A stretch of 64,000 nucleotides of DNA from NCBI RefSeq assembly GCF_001422985.1, contig NZ_LMNL01000037.1:287332-351331 (forward strand), read 5' to 3'. Below are positions 24,609 through 34,100 of this stretch, one piece after another. A model generated the notes under the pieces. It did no database searches. It had not been told where the DNA came from and saw nothing but the letters and a program-made list of their open reading frames with translations. Position 1 is the stretch's first letter, and every line of letters starts with the position of its first letter. This DNA is from Methylobacterium sp. Leaf117. Its GTDB lineage: Bacteria > Pseudomonadota > Alphaproteobacteria > Rhizobiales > Beijerinckiaceae. The translations under genes and the position numbers were made by a program.

Positions 24609-25895
24609 TCAGCGTCCGGCCACGCTTCGGACCGGAGCGTCCTGCGTAGCCCGGCGCTCCACCGAACCGGTGGCGATCTCCGCCGGGTCCGTTCGGCTGT
24701 CCTGAAAGGCCGTGCCGGCCTTGCCCAGGGCCACGCCGTGGGCGAACAGCGCCTTCATGTAGCTCTGATCGAAAGGCGCGGACGAGGTCTTGCCGAAGCG
24801 TCCGTCGATCTGGGCCACCTGCAGGTCGAGGCCGGTGCGCCGGGCAAACCCCTCGCTCAGCGCGAGCGCCGCGCGGGTCTGCGCCTTGATCGCCGCCGAC
24901 ATCGAGCGGCCGAGCACGCTCAAGGTGGTACGCGACGCCATCTGGAAGTCGGGCGTCAGGGTGTTGTTGACCACGAGATAGACCTGACGAGTCGGCAGCG
25001 GTGTCGGGTCCTTGGCCTGAAGCACCGATTCCGGGGCGAGATAGTACGGCGCTGTGGTTCCGCCGTCGGCGTGCATCTCCTGGAAGCGCTTGCCGGAGCC
25101 CGCCACCGCGTCGATCATGACCGGTGGGAACACGCCCGGTACCGCGGACGAGGCCAGGATCACCGACCGGAACAGCGCCAGGGCCTTCGGGCCGCCGGCC
25201 TTCGCGATGGCGCCCATGTCCCACAGGACCGGGCGCTCGCCGTCCACCGCCGTGGTCGCCACCAGAAGGCGGCGACCCTTGGCGTGCTCGGCCGCCACCG
25301 CCTCAAGCAGCGCCGGCGTCACCGCCCGGTCGATGCGGCGCTTGAGCGGCCAGGTGTCGGTGAGCGCCTCGTTGGTGCCGCCGAACTCGAACACGTCGGC
25401 TGCCGAGATCTCGGTGTAGTTCTCCCGCAGCGCGGCGTCTCCACGCGCGCCGATGAAGGCGAAGGGAGCGATCATGGCGCCGGTGCTGACACCGGTGATG
25501 ACCCCGAAATCCGGTCGGGTGCCGACCTCGCTCCAGCCGTTGAGCAGGCCCGCCGCGAAGGCGCCGTTCTCGCCCCCGCCCGAGAGCACGAGCCAGGGCC
25601 GATCGGCGGCGGAGGCCTGATCGATCAGGGCGCGGAAGGCGCCGGCGTCGTCGCCGGGGAGGCGGATGTCCGCGGAAAGCCCGTCCGGCCGGGCGGTCGC
25701 GGCCTCGGCCGCCGTGAAGATCACGCGCCCGCTCTGTTTCTCGGATCGAACCTGATTCTCGGCCGACGCCGTGTCCACGTGGGGCTTGGCGCGCTCGCCT
25801 GCGAAGGCCGTCTGCGGAAGGCTGAGACCGATGACGGTGGCCCAGAGCAGAGCCGGATGGCGCAAGCCGGTTCGGCTGATCGATGATCCGGACAT
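24609..25895 (-). CDS. Patatin-like phospholipase, exported
   Basis: A 428-residue protein with an N-terminal signal sequence ending near AFAGE. The oxyanion block LSGGGENGAFAAGLLNGWSE (about 105-125), the nucleophile elbow GVSTGAM (GxSxG) and the catalytic aspartate in HADGGTTAPY are all present. Patatin-type enzymes hydrolyse acyl ester bonds of lipids with a Ser-Asp dyad. Exported versions may act on envelope lipids or be lipoproteins; no clear lipobox is seen. ATG 25895. No operon partner. Confidence 0.88.
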   Translation of the reverse strand: MSGSSISRTGLRHPALLWATVIGLSLPQTAFAGERAKPHVDTASAENQVRSEKQSGRVIFTAAEAATARPDGLSADIRLPGDDAGAFRALIDQASAADRPWLVLSGGGENGAFAAGLLNGWSEVGTRPDFGVITGVSTGAMIAPFAFIGARGDAALRENYTEISAADVFEFGGTNEALTDTWPLKRRIDRAVTPALLEAVAAEHAKGRRLLVATTAVDGERPVLWDMGAIAKAGGPKALALFRSVILASSAVPGVFPPVMIDAVAGSGKRFQEMHADGGTTAPYYLAPESVLQAKDPTPLPTRQVYLVVNNTLTPDFQMASRTTLSVLGRSMSAAIKAQTRAALALSEGFARRTGLDLQVAQIDGRFGKTSSAPFDQSYMKALFAHGVALGKAGTAFQDSRTDPAEIATGSVERRATQDAPVRSVAGR

Positions 25896-26099
25896 GGGTC
25901 CGTCCTTCGTATCTGGTGAGGAGCCCCCTCGATCGTGAGAACGTGAGGCGGGGCCGCCCGTTCCGCGACTTCACTCCAGGCAGCGGCGTGGCAAATGGCT
26001 TGCGTGTGCCCGCACACCTTTACGGGGGGCCTGAGGTTGCCCTAACGGCTGGTCCGGCACGCCCATCTCATCAAGAAGAACCGGGAGCCCGAAACGCCC

Positions 26100-27152
26100 A
26101 TGAAACTGCCACGTCGCTTCTTTCAGCCCCTCGCCACCGGCGCGCCGGCCCCGTTCCGCGAGCTTCCGATCAAGCTGGAGCGGATGATCCACTTCGTTCC
26201 GCCCCACAACGAGAAGGTCCGGTCCCGCGTGCCGGAACTCGCCGCCACTGTGGACGTGGTGCTCGGGAATCTCGAGGACGCAGTGCCGATCGATCAGAAG
26301 GAGGCCGCCCGCAAGGGCTTCGTGGCGATGGCGCAGGCGACCGACTTCGCCAGCACCGGCACCGGCCTCTGGACCCGCATCAATGCCCTGAACTCGCCCT
26401 GGATCCTCGACGACCTGTTCGAGATCGTGTCCCAGGTGGGGGACAAGCTCGACGTCGTGATGGTGCCCAAGGTCGAGGGGCCGTGGGATATCCATTACAT
26501 CGACCAGTTGCTGGCCCAGCTCGAGGCACGGCACGGCGTCTCGAAGCCGATCCTCGTCCACGCCATCCTGGAGACCGCCGAGGGCGTCGCCAACGTCGAT
26601 GCCATCGCCTCCGCCTCGCCCCGCATGCACGGCATGAGCCTCGGCCCTGCCGATCTCGCAGCCTCCCGCGGCATGAAGACCACTCGCGTCGGCGGCGGCC
26701 ACCCGGATTACCGCGTCATCGCCGACCCGACGAGCGATGGCGCCGCCCGCGCCTCCGCCCAGCAGGACCTCTGGCATTACACCATCGCGAAAATGGTCGA
26801 TGCCTGCATGGCCAACGGCCTCAAAGCCTTCTACGGCCCCTTCGGCGACTTCTCCGATGGCGAGGCCTGCGAGGCCCAGTTCCGCAACGCCTTCCTGATG
26901 GGCTGCGCCGGGGCCTGGACCCTGCACCCGAATCAGGTCGCCATCGCCAAGCGGGTCTTCGCGCCCGATCCGGCCGAGGTGGCCTTCGCGGTGCGGATCG
27001 TCGAGGCGATGCCCGACGGCACGGGCGCGGTGATGCTCGACGGCAAGATGCAGGACGACGCCACCTGGAAGCAGGCCAAGGTCATCGTCGATCTCGCCAG
27101 GCTCGTTGCCGAGAAGGACCCGGATCTGGCCAAGACCTACGGTCTCGCCTGA
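26100..27152 (+). CDS. HpcH/HpaI aldolase family protein, malyl-CoA-lyase-like
   Basis: A 350-residue TIM-barrel lyase of the CitE/malyl-CoA lyase group. LGNLEDAVPIDQKEAARKGF, VMVPKVEGPWDIHYID, LVHAILETAEGVANVDAI and GMSLGPADLAASRGMKTTRVGG match the family, including the acidic magnesium ligands; YGPFGDFSDGEACEAQFRNAFLMGCAGAWTLHPNQ is shared with L-malyl-CoA/beta-methylmalyl-CoA lyases. It differs clearly from the shorter MclA of the serine cycle as I remember it, so it may be a second lyase or thioesterase of C2 metabolism. GGGAG precedes the ATG. Confidence 0.82.
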   Translation: MKLPRRFFQPLATGAPAPFRELPIKLERMIHFVPPHNEKVRSRVPELAATVDVVLGNLEDAVPIDQKEAARKGFVAMAQATDFASTGTGLWTRINALNSPWILDDLFEIVSQVGDKLDVVMVPKVEGPWDIHYIDQLLAQLEARHGVSKPILVHAILETAEGVANVDAIASASPRMHGMSLGPADLAASRGMKTTRVGGGHPDYRVIADPTSDGAARASAQQDLWHYTIAKMVDACMANGLKAFYGPFGDFSDGEACEAQFRNAFLMGCAGAWTLHPNQVAIAKRVFAPDPAEVAFAVRIVEAMPDGTGAVMLDGKMQDDATWKQAKVIVDLARLVAEKDPDLAKTYGLA

Positions 27153-27171
27153 GCTTTTCCCTCCGCCTCCC

Positions 27172-27199
27172 TGTCATCGGCGCTGGGCCGCCGATGACA
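27172..27199. terminator. Hairpin between the aldolase gene and hspQ
   Basis: TGTCATCGGC (27172-27181) pairs perfectly with GCCGATGACA (27190-27199) around an 8-base loop. There is no T run, so it may slow or end aldolase transcription, or act as an operator in front of hspQ. Confidence 0.45.
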
Positions 27200-27228
27200 A
27201 CGGCACCGAGGCATCTTATTTTGTGATC

Positions 27229-27585
27229 ATGACTGATACGACCACTGCCGATTCCATGATGAGAACCGCCAAGTTCGGCCTCGGTGCCGTGGTGCGTCAC
27301 CGCATCTACCCGTTTCGCGGGATCGTCTTCGACATCGATCCGGTGTTCGACAACACCGAGGAGTGGTGGCTGGCGATTCCCGAGGAAGTCCGCCCGCGCA
27401 AGGACCAGCCCTTCTATCACCTGCTCGCCGAGAACGCGGAAAGTGAGTACGTCGCCTACGTCTCCGAGCAGAACCTCGTGCCCGACACCTCCGGCGAGGC
27501 CCTGCGCCATACCGGCATCGCCGAGGTGTTCGAGCGCGGCGACGATGGCAGCTACCGCATGCGCGGGGCCGCCCACGCCAACTGA
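27229..27585 (+). CDS. hspQ: Heat shock protein HspQ
   Basis: A 118-residue protein of the YccV-like/hemimethylated-DNA-binding fold. AKFGLGAVVRHRIYPFRGIVFDIDPVFDNTEEWW and PFYHLLAENAESEYVAYVSEQNLVPD are nearly the consensus of HspQ. In enterobacteria HspQ is a heat-induced adaptor that stimulates the Lon protease. ATG 27229 begins MTDTTTADSMM; the frame is open upstream into the spacer. A strong bidirectional terminator follows. Confidence 0.93.
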   Translation: MTDTTTADSMMRTAKFGLGAVVRHRIYPFRGIVFDIDPVFDNTEEWWLAIPEEVRPRKDQPFYHLLAENAESEYVAYVSEQNLVPDTSGEALRHTGIAEVFERGDDGSYRMRGAAHAN

Positions 27586-27633
27586 CGGCGACGGCGACGG
27601 CGCGGCCCGAGGATCCGGCCGGCCATACCCCGA

Positions 27634-27674
27634 AACGAAACGAGGCCGGGCATCGCGCCCGGCCTCGTTTCGTT
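27634..27674. terminator. Long bidirectional terminator after hspQ
   Basis: An 18-bp perfect stem, 27634-27651 with 27657-27674, five-base loop ATCGC, lies between convergent hspQ and the IalB gene. Core pairing is CGAGGCCGGGC with GCCCGGCCTCG. The ends are A/T-containing (AACGAAA and TTTCGTT). Confidence 0.85.
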
Positions 27675-27726
27675 GGGGCCGGCCGCTTGCGCGGCCGGCA
27701 GGATCGAAGGTCTCAGCCTCGCGATC

Positions 27727-28521
27727 TCAAGGCTTCGGCGCGGTGGCCGGTGCGCCCGCCGCCGGGGCGGCGCCGGAGGCGTTCTGCTGCTCAAGCTTCT
27801 TGCGCATGTCCTCGCTGCGCTTCTCGAGTTCCGCCTGCAGCTTCTTCTGCTGCTCCTCCAGCACCTTCGGGTCGATGGCCGGGCCGTCGAAGGCCTTGCC
27901 GAAGCCCGCGATCGGCACCGCGAAGGTGACTTCGCGCTGGGTCTGATTTTGGACGCTGACGTTGAGGGTGGTGCCCTTCTTCATTGCAGCGATGATCTCG
28001 GGTCCGACATTGCCGGCCTCGGCGAAACAGCCGTTGGGGAAGCACACGGCGAACTTGCCCGCGGTGCCCTGCTGACCGTCGATGGTGAAGCGAATGCCCG
28101 GCTGCAGCAGCAGACCGAGGGGTAGCAGGTAGCGGATGACCCGCACTTCCTGCTTCTGGGCGGCATTCTTCATCTCGTAGACGGCGACTGCCAGCACGGG
28201 CTGGCCCTGGTCGGAGACGAAGTCGCGGGTGGTGTAGCAGACGTCGGTGCCGCTGCCCTGGTCCTTGCCGCAGACCTTGGTCCATTCCGTCTGGGCCGGA
28301 TCGGACTTCACGTTGACGATCTGCGGCCCCGTCTGGGCTGCGCCGGTCGGCGCGGCAGCCGCAGGAGCCGTCGGGGCGGGAGCGGTCGGGGCCGGCGCAG
28401 CCTTACCCTTCGGCGCCTGCGCGAGGGCCGGTCCGGCGAGACCCGCGACTCCGGTAACACCCGCCAGGGCGAGGAACGCGGCGACGCGCAGCGGGCGCGC
28501 AGGATGGTTGGCGAAGAACAT
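27727..28521 (-). CDS. Invasion-associated locus B (IalB) family periplasmic protein
   Basis: A 264-residue exported protein. A signal peptide ends near ALAQ at about residue 35; an Ala/Pro/Thr-rich linker follows; the IalB domain spans about 65-215 (TEWTKVCGKDQGSGTDVCYTTRDFVSDQGQPVLAVAVYE, FTIDGQQGTAGKFAVCFPNGCFAEA), with cysteine pairs likely in disulfides. The tail is a charged coiled coil, EEQQKKLQAELEKRSEDMRKKLEQQ. IalB was named from Bartonella invasion, but homologues are widespread in free-living alphaproteobacteria with unknown role. ATG 28521 has AGGGG upstream. Confidence 0.85.
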   Translation of the reverse strand: MFFANHPARPLRVAAFLALAGVTGVAGLAGPALAQAPKGKAAPAPTAPAPTAPAAAAPTGAAQTGPQIVNVKSDPAQTEWTKVCGKDQGSGTDVCYTTRDFVSDQGQPVLAVAVYEMKNAAQKQEVRVIRYLLPLGLLLQPGIRFTIDGQQGTAGKFAVCFPNGCFAEAGNVGPEIIAAMKKGTTLNVSVQNQTQREVTFAVPIAGFGKAFDGPAIDPKVLEEQQKKLQAELEKRSEDMRKKLEQQNASGAAPAAGAPATAPKP

Positions 28522-28922
28522 CAGCTCTGACCCCTTAAGATACGGCGTAACGGATTCGGCTCGCGGGATGCGCCTCGAAGCTGGGGCGCGGATTCGCATC
28601 GAACGGTTCGGACTGCAAGGGCGCTTCGGGCGTCGGAGCGGACTTCCGGCACCCGGTCGGCGGAATCACCGAACCCAAGCCTGCCGAAACGGCGCCTTCT
28701 GACCGAATTCCCCCGGGACGGAGAGACTTGATGGAACCGGGACCGCACCGGCGCCGTGGAAGATCCTTCCCGCGCCGCGGCACCCCTCGGACCAGACCGT
28801 TCATGGCCAGTCCCGCCTCGACGACAAGGCGGCCTGCTTTCCTCCCGAATGCGGCGAAGACATGACATCGAAGCCGTTGCCCGGCGGCCGATCGGTTAAG
28901 GGGCGCTTAACCCTAAAGCCCC
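28522..28922. other. 401-bp intergenic region, no gene recognised
   Basis: The spacer between the divergent IalB and AMP-binding-like genes has no convincing coding frame. It contains a small palindrome, CGAACGGTTCG (about 28598-28608), and must hold promoters for both genes; I cannot identify clear -35/-10 pairs. Confidence 0.4.
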
Positions 28923-30350
28923 ATGAACGAAGGGTCTCGGGAGTCAGCGCACGTGCCGGCGCAGCATGCAGCCCATCTTCAAGCCGCCCACCTTCTGGAC
29001 TCCGTCCGGGCAGGGATTCCCCTGTCCCAGGCCAGTGGCCGGATGACTGGCTTTCCCCCCGCCGGCCGCGACCGCCCGGCCCTGATCGGTCCGGGGGCGG
29101 GTTCCGGCCCGGCCGGCGAGGGTCCGGATACCGTACGGGTTCCGCCCCGGGCGCAGCGTCTCTGTACCCTGCTCGCCGCCACGGCGCAGGCGCATCCGCA
29201 CCGCGTCGCCTTCATCGATCCGCCGCACAAGCCCCTGTGGAGCGGACGGGCCGCCATTACCTGGACCTACGCGGCGGCGGCGGAGATCGTGGCCCGCCTC
29301 GCCAACGGCCTGCGCGGCTGGCGCCTCGCACCGGCGAGCCGCATCGGCATCGCACTCGCAGGCAGCTCCGAGAGTTTTCTCGCCTATCTGGCCGTGGAGG
29401 CCGCCGGTCACATCCCGTGCCTGCTGCCGCTCGCCCTCGACGAGGACGGCCTGCTTGCGGCGGTGCAGACCGCAGGCCTCCCGGCGGTCATCACCCAGAC
29501 GCGGTTCGGCCCCCTCGCCCCGGCGCAGCGCCTGTGTCGCGTCGCGGTGCGCTATTTCGGCCTGCGCTACCTCGCCGCCTTCGGACCCGACGTTCCCGAC
29601 GGGGTGATCAACCTCGACGCGATGGTCCTGGATGCGGCGGGCGGCCCCTTCGCGCCCGGACCCGGCGGGTTCATCAGCTTCGCGGAGGGAGACCCCGCAC
29701 GGCCCGTCCATCGCAGCGGCGACGCGCTGCTCGCGGCGATCGCCGTCTACCTCGTCACGGCCCGGGTCCAGCCCGGAGACCGCATTCTCAGCCTGCTGCC
29801 GCAGACCGACCTGCGCGGCCTCGTCACCGGGCTTGGTGCGGCCCTGGTGGCGGGAGCCGGCCTGGAGACGCTCCCGGTGTTCGAGGCCCGCAGCTTCGCC
29901 GCCACCCTCGACGGGCCGCTGCCGACCCGGCTCGTGGTGCCCGCCGCCCTGGAACGCAACCTCGCCGCCAGCCGGCTGCCGACCTCCCTCGACGGAATCG
30001 TCCTTGCCCATCGCGCGCCGGGACGCCTCGGCCCCCGATGGCTGACCCCGCAGGCGAACCGGCCGGTCATCGATGCGGTCGCCTTCGAGGAGACCGCCCT
30101 GCTCGCCGGGGCCCGCGAGGCCAACGATGTCGCCCTGTCCCTGACCTATCCCGAGCGCGGGCACCTGTTCTCGACCCTGATGGCCCTGCGGCGGGACCCC
30201 GACGGACGCCTCGCCTTCCGGGGCCGGGCCTGCCATGCCGGCGCGCTGCAGCGCGACATCACCATCCCCGAAACGGTGGATGCCTGGGCGGCTTCGGCCT
30301 TCTCGGTCGATGTCGAGGACGACCAGACCCTCGCGATCCGTCGCGCCTGA
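28923..30350 (+). CDS. Degenerate AMP-binding (ANL superfamily) protein
   Basis: A 475-residue protein resembling the N-terminal domain of acyl-AMP ligases: ITWTYAAAAEIVARLANGLRGW, SRIGIALAGSSESFLAYLAVEAAGHIPCLLP, and a C-terminal part recalling the ligase core. The phosphate-binding loop normally reading YTSGTTGxPK is replaced by ISFAEGDPARPVHRSGDAL, and no DxxxxGD or A10 lysine block is seen. It is therefore unlikely to adenylate and may be a binding or structural relative. The start is uncertain: ATG 28923 has a weak ribosome site, and an internal ATG (MTGFPPAGRD) is possible. Confidence 0.6.
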   Translation: MNEGSRESAHVPAQHAAHLQAAHLLDSVRAGIPLSQASGRMTGFPPAGRDRPALIGPGAGSGPAGEGPDTVRVPPRAQRLCTLLAATAQAHPHRVAFIDPPHKPLWSGRAAITWTYAAAAEIVARLANGLRGWRLAPASRIGIALAGSSESFLAYLAVEAAGHIPCLLPLALDEDGLLAAVQTAGLPAVITQTRFGPLAPAQRLCRVAVRYFGLRYLAAFGPDVPDGVINLDAMVLDAAGGPFAPGPGGFISFAEGDPARPVHRSGDALLAAIAVYLVTARVQPGDRILSLLPQTDLRGLVTGLGAALVAGAGLETLPVFEARSFAATLDGPLPTRLVVPAALERNLAASRLPTSLDGIVLAHRAPGRLGPRWLTPQANRPVIDAVAFEETALLAGAREANDVALSLTYPERGHLFSTLMALRRDPDGRLAFRGRACHAGALQRDITIPETVDAWAASAFSVDVEDDQTLAIRRA

Positions 30351-30358
30351 CGCGTCAT

Positions 30359-30377
30359 GCTCCCGTCACGCGGGAGC
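30359..30377. terminator. Short hairpin after the AMP-binding-like gene
   Basis: GCTCCCG (30359-30365) pairs with CGGGAGC (30371-30377). There is no T run, so this is a weak terminator candidate placed 8 bases after the stop. Confidence 0.4.
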
Positions 30378-30634
30378 CGATGATCCGGGCGCTGCCCGTC
30401 ATGCGCGCGGTCAAAGGGCGAGGGATGCGGGCGCGCAGCGCCGCGAACCGGATTGTCGGGTCGTTGGAGGATCTTGCGCCGAAACCTTCGCGCCGTTCCG
30501 GCACGGAATGATGCGGCGCACCGAATCGGTTCAGGTTCCGGTCAGGCGGCCGACGTCACGGTCATGTTCGAAACGTGGCCGGCGAACCAACCGCCCCCAT
30601 GTGTGTTGTCACACGGGTCTCTTTCCAAGGGACG

Positions 30635-31003
30635 ATGGATGGGCTAGCACTGATGCTCATGGGTGCGCTGCAACAAGTTCTCGTTGTCGATGATGGTCAC
30701 CGCGCCATCGATCATTCGCTTGCCGCCGAACTCGCCGAGCTCGGTTATGCCAGCGTCACCGCCTCGCTCGAGGCGGCGCACGACGTGCTCGCGGTGATCG
30801 CGCGCCCGGCCGCAATCCTGCTCCAGGCCTCGTCCCGCCGGGATCCGGCCTATGCCCAGCTCTCGGAGCGTCTGCGGGAGCAGATGCGGCAGGCGGGCAT
30901 TCCCGTCATCGTGGTGGACGAGGGCATGGCGCGCCGGTCCGGAACGGCCATCGACCTGCAGAGCCAGATCGGTCCCTACGTGCTCAACGAGCCCGACCTC
31001 TGA
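30635..31003 (+). CDS. Response-regulator receiver-like protein, degenerate
   Basis: A 122-residue protein of CheY size: QQVLVVDDGHRAIDHSLAAELAELGYASVTASLEAAHDVLAVI matches the start of a receiver domain with the first acidic pair DD. The usual phosphoacceptor aspartate after strand beta-3 appears replaced (PAAILLQASS), so normal phosphorylation is doubtful. ATG 30635 has AAGGGA just upstream; ATG 30659 is an alternative. It stands alone, 280 bases from the previous gene, and ends at a bidirectional terminator facing mfd. Confidence 0.55.
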   Translation: MDGLALMLMGALQQVLVVDDGHRAIDHSLAAELAELGYASVTASLEAAHDVLAVIARPAAILLQASSRRDPAYAQLSERLREQMRQAGIPVIVVDEGMARRSGTAIDLQSQIGPYVLNEPDL

Positions 31004-31054
31004 CCGGAATCGGTTGAGCGACCGGGCCGAAACGGCTCTTGGAGAACGGCTTTT

Positions 31055-31088
31055 CGAAACGGGCGTGCCGCGCGGCGCGCCCGTTTCG
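31055..31088. terminator. Bidirectional hairpin terminator before mfd's 3' end
   Basis: CGAAACGGGCG (31055-31065) pairs with CGCCCGTTTCG (31078-31088), with further GC pairing possible in the loop and TTTT just before the left arm. It separates the convergent receiver-like gene and mfd. Confidence 0.75.
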
Positions 31089-31115
31089 CGTTTGGGAGAC
31101 CCGTCGCTTCGCGGC

Positions 31116-34100
31116 TTAGGCGGCCTTCTTGCGGCGGGCGATGGTCGACAGGCTGCGCAGGATCGTGGTCGTCACCTTGAGGCGCTCCGGGATGGTGTCG
31201 AGTTCGCGGATGAACACGATGCTCATGTCCGGCCGCACCTTGGCGAAGGAGGCCTGCTCGGCGACGTAGGTCACCAGCCCCTGCGGGTTGGCGAAGGCCT
31301 TGTCACGGAAGTGGACGACGACGCCCTTCGGGCCGGCCTCGACCTTCTCCACGTTGGTGTCGCGGCACAGGATCTTGATGGTGACGATCTTGAGGAGCTG
31401 CTCCACCTCCGGCGGCAGGGGGCCGAAGCGGTCGATCAGCTCGGCGCCGAAGCTCTCCATCTCGGCGTCGTTCTCCAGCGTCGAGAGCCGGCGATAGAGC
31501 CCGAGGCGGACCGTGAGATCCTCCACGTAGTCTTCCGGAATCGTGACCGGCGCGCCGAGGGCGATGGTGGGCGACCACGCCTCCTCCACCGGCTCGTCGA
31601 TGCCGGCCTTGAGCGCGGTGACGGCATCCTCCAGCATCTGCTGGTAGAGCTCGTAGCCGACCTCCTTGATATGGCCGGACTGCGCGTCGCCGAGGAGGTT
31701 GCCGGCCCCGCGGATGTCGAGGTCGTGGCTCGCGAGCTGGAAGCCGGCCCCGAGGGTATCGAGGGTCTGGAGCACCTGCAGGCGCTTCTCCGCCTGGACC
31801 GTGAGGGTGCGGTTGGCCGGGGTGGTGAACAGCGCGTAGGCCCGGGCCTTGGCGCGCCCGACGCGGCCGCGCAGCTGGTAGAGCTGGGCGAGGCCGAACA
31901 TGTCGGCCCGGTGCACGATCAGGGTGTTGGCGGTGGGGATGTCGAGGCCGGATTCGACGATGGTGGTCGAGAGCAGCACGTCGTATTTGCCCTCGTAGAA
32001 GGCCGTCATCACGTCCTCGAGCTGGCCCGCCGCCATCTGGCCGTGGGCGACCGCGACGGTGGTCTCGGGCATCTCCTGGTCGAGGAAGCGCTTGACCTCG
32101 GCGAGGTCCTCGATGCGGGGCACCACGTAGAACGACTGGCCGCCGCGATAGCGCTCGCGCAGCAGCGCCTCGCGGATCAGCAGGGGATCGAACGGCGTCA
32201 CCGAAGTGCGGACCGCCAGGCGATCCACCGGCGGCGTCGCGATGATCGAGAGTTCGCGGACCCCCGTCATGGCGAGCTGCAGGGTGCGGGGGATCGGCGT
32301 CGCCGACAGGGTGAGCACGTGGACGTCGGCCTGGAGCGCCTTGAGGCGCTCCTTGTGGGCGACGCCGAAATGCTGCTCCTCGTCGACGATGATGAGGCCG
32401 AGATCCTTGAAGGCGACGGTCTTGGCCAGCAGCGCGTGGGTGCCGACGACAATGTCGACGGTGCCGGCGGTGAGCCCGTCGCGCACCCGCTTCATCTCGG
32501 TGTTCGAGACGAAGCGCGACATCTGGGCGACCTCGACGGGCAGGCCCTTGAAGCGCTCGGCGAAGGTCCGGTAGTGCTGGCGCGCCAGCAGCGTGGTGGG
32601 GACCACCACCGCCACCTGCTTGCCGCCGAGCGCGCCCGCGAAGGCGGCGCGCAACGCCACCTCGGTCTTGCCGAAGCCGACATCGCCGCAGACGAGGCGG
32701 TCCATCGGCCGGCCGGCGTTGAGGTCGGTGAGCACCGCGTCGATGGCGTTGGCCTGATCCTCGGTCTCGTTGAAGGCGAAGCGCGCCGCGAACTCGTCGT
32801 ACAGGCCTTCCGGTGCGTGGAGCCGGGGCGCCTGACGGACGAAGCGCTCGGCCGCGATCCGGATGAGCTGGCCCGCCATCTCCAGGATGCGCTTCTTCAT
32901 CTTGGCCTTGCGGGCCTGCCAGGCGCCGCCGCCGAGACGGTCGAGGGCGACCTCGGCATCCTCCGAGCCATAGCGCGTCAGAAGCTCGATGTTCTCCACC
33001 GGCAGCAGCAGCAGGCCGCCGGCATACTGGATCTCGAGGCAATCGTGCGGCGCCCCCGCGGCCGTCACCGTCTTGAGGCCGACGAAGCGGCCGATGCCGT
33101 GGTCGGCATGGACCACGAGGTCGCCGGGCTGGAGGGCCTGCACCTCCAGGATGATGTCCTGCGGGCGCTTGGCCTTGCGCTTCTGGCGCACCAGCCGGTC
33201 GCCGAGGATGTCGCCCTCCGAGATCACCGCGAGCCGGTCGACGACGAAGCCGGATTCGAGGCCCCACACCGCCACCGCCACGTCGGTGCCGCGCTTCAGC
33301 GCGTTCACCGCCGTCAGGGTGTTGATGGCGACGGGCTTCTTCAGCCCGTGATCGGCCAGCACCGAGCAGAGCCGGTCGCGCGAGCCGTCGGACCAGGAGC
33401 CCAGGATCACGTGATGACCGGACCCCTGCAGGTCCTTCACGTGGGCGACGGCGGCGTCGAACACGCTGGCGGATTCGTCGGCGCGCTCGGCCGCGAAGGT
33501 GCGGCCCTGACGGCCCTCGCAGTCGATGGTCGCCCGGTCGGGGCTCTCCGGCATCGAGAAGGGCGAGAGCCGGGCGACCGAGGCCGCGGCCACCCGGTCG
33601 CGCCACTCGTTCGGCGTGAGATAGAGGGCGGAGGGTTTCAGCGGCTTGTAGGGTGCGACGCCCGGGGACGGTGCCTTCATCGCCTCGGCGCGGGCGTCGT
33701 AATAGTCGCGGATCAGGGTCAGGCGCTCGCCCGCCGCCTCGTCCACCTGGGCGTCGAACACCAGCGGCACCCCGCCGACATAGTCGAACAGCGTGTCGAG
33801 ATGGTCGTAGAACAGCGGCATCCAGTGCTCGAGGCCGGCATAGCGCCGGCCCTCGCTGATGGTCTCGTAGAGCCGGTCGTCGCGGGTGGCCGCCCCGAAG
33901 GTGGAGAGATAGCCCTGGCGGAAGCGCCGGATCGTCTCGGTGGTGAGCTGCACCTCGCTCATCGGCACGAGGTCGAGGGAGCGCAGCTGCCCGACGGTGC
34001 GCTGGGTCTCGGGATCGAAGGCGCGGATCGACTCCAGGGTGTCGCCGAAGAAGTCGAGGCGGATCGGATTGGGCAGGCCGGGGGGCGACAGATCGAGGAT

